Below, piece by piece: positions 7,303 to 14,954 of a stretch of 37,838 nt of DNA. A program made the translations under genes and the position numbers. Source of the stretch: JAGDXO01 sp964541025 (lineage in GTDB: Archaea > Thermoplasmatota > Thermoplasmata > Thermoplasmatales > GCA-001856825); contig CAZIOW010000015.1 in NCBI GenBank assembly GCA_964541025.1, positions 1 through 37,838 on the forward strand, read 5' to 3'. How positions within the stretch are numbered: position 1 is the stretch's first letter; the number at the start of each line of letters is the position of its first letter. The notes beneath the pieces were generated by a model. That model was not told where the DNA came from. It saw only the letters and a program-made list of their open reading frames with translations, and searched no databases.

Positions 7303-8613
7303 ATGATGCCCTTATTACTTAATTACATTTACATTGAAAGTAGCATGATCTCAGATTTGGCTGCATTTATTATAATAAGTGCAGCAGTAATTTCATTAAT
7401 AGTAATGTTCTATGGATCAAGCATTCCATTTGTAATCATTTCATTTCTTTCAGGTTTTTCAGGTATTCTTTTTCTCTATTTTGGCCCAGTTAATATATCA
7501 ACATTCTTCATACTTGCATCCTTAATTTCCATTGGAGCTGCATTCAGGAAGAGGAAAATGAATGAAATCTTCCAGGGCATAATTGCATCTTCTTTCATAA
7601 TATTACTCCTGTTCCTTTCAACTTCAATAAGGATTTCTAATGCATTCTTATCACCAGGAACTTTTGCCGGATACTTATTTTCTATCTATGATAACGCTTC
7701 ACCGATTGGTATTCCATGGACATACTTCGACGGGATTGTCGTTTCAATAGGCAGGGTAACACTAACATTCTCTCCTCTTACAGCTACGTTATTTCCAATT
7801 ATTTCGTACTTAACATCAAACAACACATTTATGATAATAAGAAAATACAGGCGGATTTTCTGGAATGGCGGTCTTTCAACAACATTGTCAATATTGTCAT
7901 GTCAGTGCGAGACTACAATAGGTGTGGTATCAGGAACGGCAAGCGCCTACCTCCTTTCATTCATTCCATTTTTAATTGTGATATCACTTATTTTACTTAT
8001 TTTAACAAATCTCTACCTGAGGGATATTTTGAAATTTTCATATTTAAGTTTAAATAGAGGAGTCCTTTTTATCATATTTATTTTGACTATTTTATTCGAG
8101 GAACTCATAATATCATACGGTCTCATTGGTAACATGATGTTCTTTGCTGCGTTATCATTCCTTTCAATGCTGTCCGGACTTCTTGCCGGGCAAATAATTC
8201 CAGTTAAGAATAGATTTGTAATTTCTGGTACCTTGATAGCAATCCTAATGGAGTTGGTGTCATTCATGCCTTTGCTGTTTAAGCAAATAATGTTATATAT
8301 TCCATATTTTGAACTTTACACTTTATCTGGATTTATTGGGGGGATAATTCTTGCATTTTCAGCTAAACCTCTACGTCCTCGACTACGAGACGCAGTGTAC
8401 GAGTTATTCTTTTCAATGCAGGTAATGATGTCTGCAGGGCTACTCTACACTTCAATTTATTTTGGTGGAGAAAGATTTGTAATCAACCTGACTGATGTTG
8501 TAGGGTTTTCATTTGTGATGCTTGTTCTCGCATTGCCTATAATGTGGATTTTAAATCTTAAATTGTTGAGTTTTGAGAGAATTTTAATAAAAAATGAGAA
8601 TAATATACTCTAA
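7303..8613 (+). CDS. polytopic membrane protein with a lone CxCE motif, unknown
   Basis: This 436-residue protein is almost entirely hydrophobic, with roughly eleven to thirteen predicted helices. Its only two cysteines lie together at C200-Q-C202-E203 (ILSCQCETTIGVVSG), at the start of a hydrophobic segment. I see no histidines. A TATA-like stretch (ATTTATATATTAA) lies directly before the ATG at 7303, so it may have its own promoter, and the next internal ATG (7345) is an alternative start for a leaderless message. It lies 64 bases after ctaB on the same strand, between oxidase and Rieske/cytochrome b genes. The CxCE pair could bind copper or act in thiol chemistry during oxidase assembly; that is inference only. 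No family is recognised. Confidence 0.8.
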   Translation: MMPLLLNYIYIESSMISDLAAFIIISAAVISLIVMFYGSSIPFVIISFLSGFSGILFLYFGPVNISTFFILASLISIGAAFRKRKMNEIFQGIIASSFIILLLFLSTSIRISNAFLSPGTFAGYLFSIYDNASPIGIPWTYFDGIVVSIGRVTLTFSPLTATLFPIISYLTSNNTFMIIRKYRRIFWNGGLSTTLSILSCQCETTIGVVSGTASAYLLSFIPFLIVISLILLILTNLYLRDILKFSYLSLNRGVLFIIFILTILFEELIISYGLIGNMMFFAALSFLSMLSGLLAGQIIPVKNRFVISGTLIAILMELVSFMPLLFKQIMLYIPYFELYTLSGFIGGIILAFSAKPLRPRLRDAVYELFFSMQVMMSAGLLYTSIYFGGERFVINLTDVVGFSFVMLVLALPIMWILNLKLLSFERILIKNENNIL

Positions 8614-8623
8614 AATACTAAAT

Positions 8624-9202
8624 TTACTTTTCATTATTTTCATTGGGAATATTCGAAGCCATAAGGTAGCCTGAAAATGTAAGGGCCCATAGAAGCGTGG
8701 GATAAACTATCATTCTTTCCATTCCTCCGACCCCTATGCCGTAATATTTACCTTCAATGTATAGACCCAAGGAAACAAGTATCATAATTCCAATTATCGG
8801 GGAAAAAACCCTCAATGGTCCTTTAATGATGCTAAAAGAAGCAATTATTGCGGAGATACCAGAAAATAGAAAAGTTATTAGAGAAAAGTAAAGGTGGGGA
8901 GAGCCAGTATTTTCTGGAAATGCACCTACGCCAATTGCTCCAATTCCAGCCAAGATCAAAGTATATGGCAACAAGGATCTCTTATTTTCTAATAACAGGA
9001 ATATAATACCTATAATAATGAGAATTCCAAGAATTATAATCGAGTAGTTGAAAATATAGGAATATGGACCAACACCAAGATCACTTATGTAATTTTTATG
9101 AATAGAATAGGATGGCCTCAGTGCTTCAGCTATCATCAGTAAAATAGAGAACTGAAAAGCCCCAATAAATATAAGTATACCTGACTTGATAAAATTCCTC
9201 AT
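8624..9202 (-). CDS. DUF998-family membrane protein
   Basis: This 192-residue protein has about six hydrophobic helices. YSIHKNYISDLGVGPYSYIFN (split around residues 32-52), GAFPENTGSPHLYFS and GGMERMIVYPTLLWALTFSGY match the pattern of DUF998 proteins: NYISDLG after helix 1, a G-x-FPE/N turn, and a GG-x-ERM motif before the last helix. The family's function is not established. Transcription is opposite to the respiratory genes, and it ends 10 bases from the stop of the CxCE protein gene. TATA-like TTTATATATA just before the ATG suggests its own promoter. Together with the next gene it interrupts the respiratory island. Confidence 0.8.
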   Translation of the reverse strand: MRNFIKSGILIFIGAFQFSILLMIAEALRPSYSIHKNYISDLGVGPYSYIFNYSIIILGILIIIGIIFLLLENKRSLLPYTLILAGIGAIGVGAFPENTGSPHLYFSLITFLFSGISAIIASFSIIKGPLRVFSPIIGIMILVSLGLYIEGKYYGIGVGGMERMIVYPTLLWALTFSGYLMASNIPNENNEK

Positions 9203-9246
9203 ATATATAAAAACGGAAATGATATAAATATTTTACTCTATTTGTA

Positions 9247-9867
9247 TCAAGAGGGCACTATTGAGGATGCAATGACAGGAGAAATAACTGATATAAATGG
9301 GAAGAGTGACCATATAATATAGTGAAGAAAAAGCGATGCATATATATTTTTTGAATAATGGGTTAAAATTCCATAGAGAGATCCCATTGTAAAGATAGAT
9401 ACCATCATTAAAAAATTGTAAGGAAATGGAAATGCACGTCCACCATCAGCAACTACAAACCTAACATAATATAAGGTGTAAAAAAAGGATTGAAATGTTA
9501 AGGAAGACAGAAAATTTGCCTTGCCCAGAACTACCTGTTGTAAATAATACCTGAAAAAAAGTTCCTCAGATACTACTGGATAGAAAGCTATAATAAAGAG
9601 TGATTTGGACCAGTTGTCCTCACCAACAATATAAAATAAAACAGGCATTAAAATTACCGCAAGAATGAATAGAAACAGAATCCATTCATTTTCATAAAAT
9701 CTTGCATCCTTGTAATTCACAGCATGGATTATAACGATTATCAATGAAATTGAAACAATCAAAAGAATGATAAGATAGAAACTATAAAGGTCAGTCAAAG
9801 TGAATAAATAACCTGCTATGAAAAATAAAATGAACAATATTGTCATTATAAGTTTGTACATTTCCAA
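9247..9867 (-). CDS. CPBP-family intramembrane metalloprotease
   Basis: This 206-residue polytopic protein carries the glutamate motif of CAAX-protease/bacteriocin-processing (CPBP, Abi) proteins: SEELFFRYYLQQ near residue 101 (EExxxR). Further on are SLYGILTHYSKN, which gives the histidine of motif 2, and LHYIIW with the histidine of motif 3, where the family usually has N after HxxN/S but this protein has W. The active-site residues therefore look mostly present, with a changed third motif. Substrate is unknown. The long frame starts at TTG 9867; ATG at 9861 two codons later is an equally likely start. It is probably a separate unit from the neighbouring respiratory genes. Confidence 0.72.
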   Translation of the reverse strand: MEMYKLIMTILFILFFIAGYLFTLTDLYSFYLIILLIVSISLIIVIIHAVNYKDARFYENEWILFLFILAVILMPVLFYIVGEDNWSKSLFIIAFYPVVSEELFFRYYLQQVVLGKANFLSSLTFQSFFYTLYYVRFVVADGGRAFPFPYNFLMMVSIFTMGSLYGILTHYSKNIYASLFLHYIIWSLFPFISVISPVIASSIVPS

Positions 9868-9935
9868 ATCTTAAGGTCGATTAAAAATAATAAGGTTTCT
9901 AAAAAGATTAAAATACATCTAATAATTTACAATTA

Positions 9936-10658
9936 ATGAGTGATCAGATAGATAATTCTAAAAGAGATTTTTTAAAATGGCTGGTTGCAGGTTCCGCTCT
10001 TGCCGCCGCGGGTATGTCTCTAGGAGTTATTGTTCAAACCTTATCACCACCGCCTCTTGGAATCTCAAGCTTCCCTACTTTACTTCTGGTCGATAGTTCC
10101 GGGAGTCCAATAAAAGCCTCTTCCCTTCCTTTAAATAGCCCATCTGCTCTCCAATTTAACTATCCGCTTCAGAATACACCAAACTTCCTTATAAATATAG
10201 GAGATGATAAGGGTAATCCAATTGCAATTCAACCAGTTGAAGTTTCAATCCCAGCGACTGGAGGAAAATATACTTCATTTGGTGGGGTAGGAAAATATAA
10301 TTCTATTGTTGCTTATAGCGCCATATGTCAGCATCTGGGATGTATATTCCCATATCTTCGATTTTATCCAGCCGGTGTTGAATCCATAAATCTGAAGGGG
10401 AATAACTACACTAATATTATTCATTGCCTATGCCACGGCAGTACATATGATCCTGTAAATGGAGGCTCAGTTGTTACAGGTCCTACTGTTCATCCTCTGC
10501 CTTCTCTCAAGCTTATATGGGATGAAAATACAGATGAGATATACGTTTCTAATATGGTTGGGCCTACAATATATGGAAGAACTTCAGATTTAATAGGAGA
10601 AGAGCCCATTTCTGGAAATTCTACCACTCTGGTAAATTCTGGAAATCCGTTTCAATGA
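9936..10658 (+). CDS. Rieske iron-sulfur protein
   Basis: This 240-residue subunit passes electrons from quinol at cytochrome b to an external acceptor. The N-terminus SKRDFLKWLVAGSALAAAGM (8-27) is a Tat-like signal or anchor with KR in place of RR. The [2Fe-2S] ligands are C131 and H133 (CQHLGC) and C164 and H167 (CLCHGS), and C136/C166 form the usual disulfide. GPTVHPLP (182-189) is the proline loop. The cluster domain carries an insertion between the two motifs (FPYLRFYPAGVES...), as in archaeal SoxL/SoxF-type proteins. It sits 10 bases before cytochrome b, so the two are co-transcribed. The likely acceptor is the cupredoxin of the oxidase operon. Confidence 0.94.
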   Translation: MSDQIDNSKRDFLKWLVAGSALAAAGMSLGVIVQTLSPPPLGISSFPTLLLVDSSGSPIKASSLPLNSPSALQFNYPLQNTPNFLINIGDDKGNPIAIQPVEVSIPATGGKYTSFGGVGKYNSIVAYSAICQHLGCIFPYLRFYPAGVESINLKGNNYTNIIHCLCHGSTYDPVNGGSVVTGPTVHPLPSLKLIWDENTDEIYVSNMVGPTIYGRTSDLIGEEPISGNSTTLVNSGNPFQ

Positions 10659-10668
10659 GGTGTAAATA

Positions 10669-12309
10669 ATGAAATTAAAAGATATTATAAACAAGAAAGA
10701 AATCTCTGGCTGGGTTAAGGATAGAGCTAAAATATCTGATCCGCCATTGAAAAAAAGCCCAGATTATATGAGAAAATGGGGAGGAAAATGGTACNNNNNN
10801 NNNNNNNNNNNNNNNNNNNNNNNNNNNNNNNNNNNNNNNTATGAAGGCATAACCGGGCTGGTACTTCTGCTCTATTACAATCCATCTGATCCCTATGTTG
10901 CAACCCAGTACGTTTTGAATAGTGTCCCTTATGGCTCTCTTTTACTCTCAACACATCTTTATGGCGCGTATGCTATGATAGTTCTGGTTTATGTTCATAT
11001 GTTTAGAAATTATTTTGTTGGAGCCTACAAGAAACCACGTGAGATACAATGGATAATAGGGGTCATTCTTCTGGCTTTGACCCTTGGTGTCGGATATTTT
11101 GGATATTCACTTACTGGTGATGTATTATCGTATGATGCCCAGGATGTTGGAAAAGGGATAGCGGGGTCTATACCATATCTGGGTAACATGCTGGTAAATA
11201 TAGGATTCGGAAACGGGACACCTACAAGTCTTTTCTCAAGATTTCTAGGATGGCATATTATTTTTGCTGCGCTTATATTTCTGCTATTCGGTTATCATTT
11301 CTATCTTGCAGAAGCCAATTCAATGCTTCCTTCGGGAAAGATCAGTAATTATAGAGCTCCTGCAATTACAGATGAAACAGACAATATGAAACCGTGGTAT
11401 CCATACAATTTTGTTTACATGATTGAACTTGGAATGTTCACAATAGGATTTATAATTCTTATTCCATCGATATTAGGTATGCTTCCTTCTGTTCCTATTC
11501 TCCTTTCTCCATTTCCTGGTCCTCCACCGACAAGCCTTTCCGCTGCCCTTATTCCAGCCTATCCGCCCTGGTTCCTTCTATTTGCTTATAAGGCAGTAGA
11601 TTTCGCAATTTTCCAAGGTCCTACCTCAGCGCTTCAGGCAATGACTGTCTTCACTCTTATACCTCTAATATATTTCTTGATTCTCCCATTCATAGATAGA
11701 GGGGATAGTCTTCATCCTCTTGATAGGCCCATAATAACATCATTTGGTATACTGAGCATTGTTTATCTCATTATGTTGAGTGTCTGGGGTGCATTTACTC
11801 CGGGCGTAATCATTTCCCCTGCCATTATGTTGGAAGTGCTTCTCCCACCAGCCTTGATAACAATTGGTACCCTGCTACTATTCTCAAAGCTATGGAAAAG
11901 TGGAAAACTCTCAGTAAGATCAAAAGAAATCACAATATCATTCTACTTATTCATAGGAGGCTTAATTATCAGTATAATAGCTGTATCATCATTGTTCTCA
12001 GAATTTAAAAATTATGAAAATTCCTTTGAGCTTTTCAGGCTAGTTCTGAGCTTCGGATCTGTTGCATTCTTCGGTCTGGGTACTGCAAGGGTTACTTCTC
12101 AGCTGCCAGACAGGAAATTGGGGAATAATTCATATGCCGGTCTGGCAGTAATAGCCGGGATACTCATCATAACCTGGATCATAGCCCTGTTTGCCTTAAA
12201 GTTAAATCCTTACCACCAAGCTATGCTTGTTGGGATTTCTCTCGGGTCTGTTTTTATACTGACTGGTATTTCGGTAGCTCTTTATAGAAGAATAAGGTAT
12301 GGCGAATAA
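10669..12309 (+). CDS. cytochrome b of a bc1-like (quinol oxidising) complex
   Basis: The product has 546 residues including 15 unknown. Both b hemes have ligands: H96/H110 on one helix (THLYGAYAMIVLVYVHMF) and H196/H210 on another (GWHIIFAALIFLLFGYHFY), each pair spaced H-x13-H. GYSLTGDVLS (145-154) lies in the usual C-helix region. The Qo-site PEWY motif of the C-terminal part appears as PPWF (299-302), replacing the catalytic Glu. The C-terminus extends past the b6/subunit IV core with extra helices to residue 546. ATG follows GAGGTG at good spacing. The gap keeps the frame and matches the length expected for the first helix. Confidence 0.92.
   Translation: MKLKDIINKKEISGWVKDRAKISDPPLKKSPDYMRKWGGKWYXXXXXXXXXXXXXXXYEGITGLVLLLYYNPSDPYVATQYVLNSVPYGSLLLSTHLYGAYAMIVLVYVHMFRNYFVGAYKKPREIQWIIGVILLALTLGVGYFGYSLTGDVLSYDAQDVGKGIAGSIPYLGNMLVNIGFGNGTPTSLFSRFLGWHIIFAALIFLLFGYHFYLAEANSMLPSGKISNYRAPAITDETDNMKPWYPYNFVYMIELGMFTIGFIILIPSILGMLPSVPILLSPFPGPPPTSLSAALIPAYPPWFLLFAYKAVDFAIFQGPTSALQAMTVFTLIPLIYFLILPFIDRGDSLHPLDRPIITSFGILSIVYLIMLSVWGAFTPGVIISPAIMLEVLLPPALITIGTLLLFSKLWKSGKLSVRSKEITISFYLFIGGLIISIIAVSSLFSEFKNYENSFELFRLVLSFGSVAFFGLGTARVTSQLPDRKLGNNSYAGLAVIAGILIITWIIALFALKLNPYHQAMLVGISLGSVFILTGISVALYRRIRYGE
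10795..10839. other. assembly gap (45 N) inside cytochrome b
   Basis: Exactly 45 unknown bases cover codons 43-57 of cytochrome b. Flanks read GGKWY and YEGITGLVLLLYY; homologous proteins have about 15 residues here (first half of helix A), so the gap length seems realistic. Residues lost are membrane residues, not heme ligands. Confidence 0.97.
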
Positions 12310-12329
12310 TTGGTCATTTCATAATTTTT

Positions 12330-13202
12330 TTATTTTTTCATAGAAACCTTTCTTATTGTCTCCTCTACCTCTGAACTCCTTTCGATGAATTTTATCCTAC
12401 CCATGGAAGTTATCATTTTATTGAATTCTGGAATTTCATCTTCTTTCAAATCGAAAAGAAATTCTGTATCGGAAATTCTGGAACATTTGAAATTTTGCGG
12501 GAGAGTATCAATATGACCTACCACCTTCAGTTTGATGTAATCCCCACCATTAGTTGCATCATACTCTATATGCCCTTCATTTAGTATTATTATCCTGTCG
12601 GATAATGTTATTGCCTCCTCTATCACGTGAGTTGTGAAAATAATTATTCTGTCCTTTCTGCTATTCAGTTGTCTTATTAATTCCCTGATTTCAAGTGATC
12701 CTATAGGGTCTATACCAAATGTTGGCTCGTCCAGTACTAGTATCTGTGGGTTGCCGATAAGTGAGACAGCTATTCCTAGCCTCTGTTTCATCCCTCTTGA
12801 ATATTTTCCAACTTTCTTGTCAAGAAATTTGTCAGAACCCGTCAGTTCAGAAACACGTCTTATCTCATCCTTCAGTGATTCTCCAGACAGGCCTTTTAGA
12901 GAGCCAGAAAATGAGAGTATTTCGCTTCCCTTTATGTAGGTGTAAAATTCAGGTTGTTCAACGAGTGCACCCATTATGCCGAGAACTTTCTTTCTGTCTT
13001 CAAATATGTCCATTCCATTTATATCCACCTTACCCTTTCTTGGTTTTGACAAACCGGTTATAACCTTCAGCATCGTGGTCTTTCCAGCTCCATTGGGTCC
13101 AAGAACAGTTACAACGCCAGCATTGTTAATTCCAAGGTTAATTTCACCTAGTGCCCTGAAGTTTCCATAGTATTTTTCAACGGAAGTGAGTGTTATATTC
13201 AC
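12330..13202 (-). CDS. ABC transporter ATP-binding protein (ABC-2 type exporter)
   Basis: This 290-residue ATPase has Walker A GPNGAGKTT (35-43), Q-loop Q83 (VEQPEFY), signature YSRGMKQR (134-141), Walker B ILVLDEP (154-160) and switch H192. The C-terminal 80 residues form the small regulatory extension common in CcmA/NatA-like ATPases. It starts with GTG immediately after the stop of the permease gene, and AAGGAGGTGAAA gives a strong ribosome site. It energises the permease encoded just upstream. The substrate is unknown; ABC-2 systems of this form export lipids, polysaccharides, drugs or peptides. Confidence 0.92.
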   Translation of the reverse strand: MNITLTSVEKYYGNFRALGEINLGINNAGVVTVLGPNGAGKTTMLKVITGLSKPRKGKVDINGMDIFEDRKKVLGIMGALVEQPEFYTYIKGSEILSFSGSLKGLSGESLKDEIRRVSELTGSDKFLDKKVGKYSRGMKQRLGIAVSLIGNPQILVLDEPTFGIDPIGSLEIRELIRQLNSRKDRIIIFTTHVIEEAITLSDRIIILNEGHIEYDATNGGDYIKLKVVGHIDTLPQNFKCSRISDTEFLFDLKEDEIPEFNKMITSMGRIKFIERSSEVEETIRKVSMKK

Positions 13203-14030
13203 TCATTTCACCTCCTTCTTTTCAATTATGTAGAATGTTAAAAGCATCGAGATAATTGTGTAAAGAATAAAGACTGTTGCAGATAATATAACATCATGAA
13301 TACCTGCAGGATTCAACGAAAAAGATGATACGAAGAGTGTTGGATTTATATTTATGTAAACCCTCTCAATTATCGAAGCTGCATTATTCAGAAGGAAAAA
13401 TGCATTGTATGAATATAATAGCGATAGAGCAATATTGACAGAGTAAAATATAATGAAATATGTCACAAATGTGGATATATAGGCATACATATTCTTATCA
13501 AACAGTGAACTGAAAAGGAAAGAGAATGAGCTTATTGCGAATATAAATAATATCAGCATAAGGAGTGAGATAAGGAATGGTTGAGTTTCAATAAAACCGA
13601 AAACTAAGAATGTGCTCATAATTTCTGCGAACACATAAACAAGTATTGCTATTACGCTCGCTGTAACGGCAGCCATGTATTTACCCAAAATAAGAACTGT
13701 TCTATCAACCGGTTGCGTGAATATGTAAAAAGCTGTTCTATTTTCCATTTCAGAACTTATAGCAGGAGATGAGAAGAAAACTGATGAAAAAACAGGAAGA
13801 CTTGACATTATATAAGCCCACAGGTATAAGATCAGGCTTTCCTCATTAACCCTTGATAATGATGAAAGTTTTGAAGGAAGAAGATTGCTTATCCTCCCAG
13901 AATACCTGAAAGTCAGGTAGCTTGTTACCAGTGATGCAAGTATGGTTATTATCAGGATAAGATAAAAGCTCTTTGATCTGTAGTAATTTTTAAGAAAATG
14001 GGAATAGATTTTTATAAAATTGCTGGACAT
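13203..14030 (-). CDS. ABC-2 type permease
   Basis: This 275-residue membrane partner of the preceding ATPase has about six helices: one near residues 20-42, then several from about 70 to 270. The loop EMENRTAFYIFTQPVDRTVLILGKY, split here as EMENRTAFYIF and QPVDRTVLILGKY, is the hallmark cytoplasmic coupling segment of NosY/ABC2_membrane proteins. It contacts the ATPase. Its ATG at 14030 is preceded by GGTGA, which also contains the stop of the exoprotein gene, so the three genes form a tight operon. Confidence 0.88.
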   Translation of the reverse strand: MSSNFIKIYSHFLKNYYRSKSFYLILIITILASLVTSYLTFRYSGRISNLLPSKLSSLSRVNEESLILYLWAYIMSSLPVFSSVFFSSPAISSEMENRTAFYIFTQPVDRTVLILGKYMAAVTASVIAILVYVFAEIMSTFLVFGFIETQPFLISLLMLILFIFAISSFSFLFSSLFDKNMYAYISTFVTYFIIFYSVNIALSLLYSYNAFFLLNNAASIIERVYININPTLFVSSFSLNPAGIHDVILSATVFILYTIISMLLTFYIIEKKEVK

Positions 14031-14040
14031 GACTGATTAT

Positions 14041-14814
14041 TCACCGTGTTATATTATTAGACTTCACTGAAATTATTATTTCAATAGTTGTTGAGTTGAT
14101 CATCCTTATTTTATAATTTGTGGGGAATATAGAATAATATTTGCTTTCATTGTAAATATTTGAAATGAATGTATGATTTCCCTGTATGTAAATATAGGAA
14201 TAATTGGATGATGAATTACCCCACACAGTTGTTGTATTGAAACGGACATAAAAGTCAACAGACCCTGGATTATTTACATATTTTGCTCTGGACGCAAAAT
14301 TATTCCCATCATTGTAAGAATTTATGGAATACTTCATTTCCTTCAGACTTCCTATAGCAATTTCATTTGAATACGGCTCATAGAAATAGAGATGATATGA
14401 AGTCACATTACTCATAATAGAATTGATAGGGAGTTCTGATGCTACTGAATTATTTGTAAGATTTTCCAAGGTGCTGTATATGATACCCGAAAGACTTATG
14501 TTGTATAGCGTAAATCCTCCGTAGTTTCCATAGATAGACACTGGAATTTTAGTAGAATTGAAACTTAAATTCTGTCCTGATACAGATATACCCTTGCTCA
14601 ATGGTAGCATTAGGGCAAGCCCCTGTTCCCCTCCAAATCCATAATAGCTTGACCCATTGTAATTTATTTTCACCAGAAAAGTAGTATTTGATGGAATGAA
14701 ATTCAACGGACTCTCTGAAGAATTGATATATGAGGTATAGGCAACTATGCTAACAGGTATGATTATTGCCACTGCTACAATTAGAACGATTATTGTCTTT
14801 ATTTTCTTCTTCAT
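14041..14814 (-). CDS. membrane-anchored exoprotein in the ABC operon
   Basis: This 257-residue protein begins MKKKIKTI and has one hydrophobic helix (about 7-28), followed by a Ser/Asn/Tyr-rich beta domain with many N-x-S/T sites and no cysteines that I see. It is the first gene of the ABC operon, so it may be an extracytoplasmic partner, chaperone or substrate-handling protein of the transporter. I recognise no family. Sequence style (sequon-rich, low charge) matches the outer loops of the divergent MMPL exporter gene, which probably reflects the acid outside rather than common origin. Confidence 0.75.
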   Translation of the reverse strand: MKKKIKTIIVLIVAVAIIIPVSIVAYTSYINSSESPLNFIPSNTTFLVKINYNGSSYYGFGGEQGLALMLPLSKGISVSGQNLSFNSTKIPVSIYGNYGGFTLYNISLSGIIYSTLENLTNNSVASELPINSIMSNVTSYHLYFYEPYSNEIAIGSLKEMKYSINSYNDGNNFASRAKYVNNPGSVDFYVRFNTTTVWGNSSSNYSYIYIQGNHTFISNIYNESKYYSIFPTNYKIRMINSTTIEIIISVKSNNITR

Positions 14815-14864
14815 TTTACCGTCCTAAAATTAAAATTAAGGATAAATAATTTACGTATCACAAT

Positions 14865-14880
14865 ATGAGCTTCTGCTCAT
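14865..14880. repeat. 6-bp inverted repeat between divergent exporter genes
   Basis: ATGAGC-TTCT-GCTCAT lies in the 140-base spacer between the ABC operon and the MMPL gene. It is closer to the ABC operon start (14814) and upstream of the MMPL TATA box. It could be an operator shared by the two units; alone, a 6-bp repeat can arise by chance. Confidence 0.3.
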
Positions 14881-14921
14881 TATTTACTATTTAAATTTTT
14901 TTAAAATTTTTTTTAAGTATT

Positions 14922-14929
14922 TTTTATAA
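14922..14929 (+). promoter_or_regulatory. TATA box of the MMPL exporter gene
   Basis: TTTTATAA begins 33 bases before ATG 14955, after a long A/T tract. The spacing fits a leaderless or short-leader transcript. Confidence 0.45.
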
Positions 14930-14954
14930 CCTTGTTCTTTTTTTACCAAACAAT

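Noticed and set aside
12634..13170. Three overlapping plus-strand frames opposite the ABC ATPase gene
   Set aside because: Antisense shadows of a gene with clear Walker and signature motifs.
14880..14925. T/A-rich tract after the 14865 hairpin as an intrinsic terminator
   Set aside because: It lies between two divergent starts, so no transcript is expected to end there.
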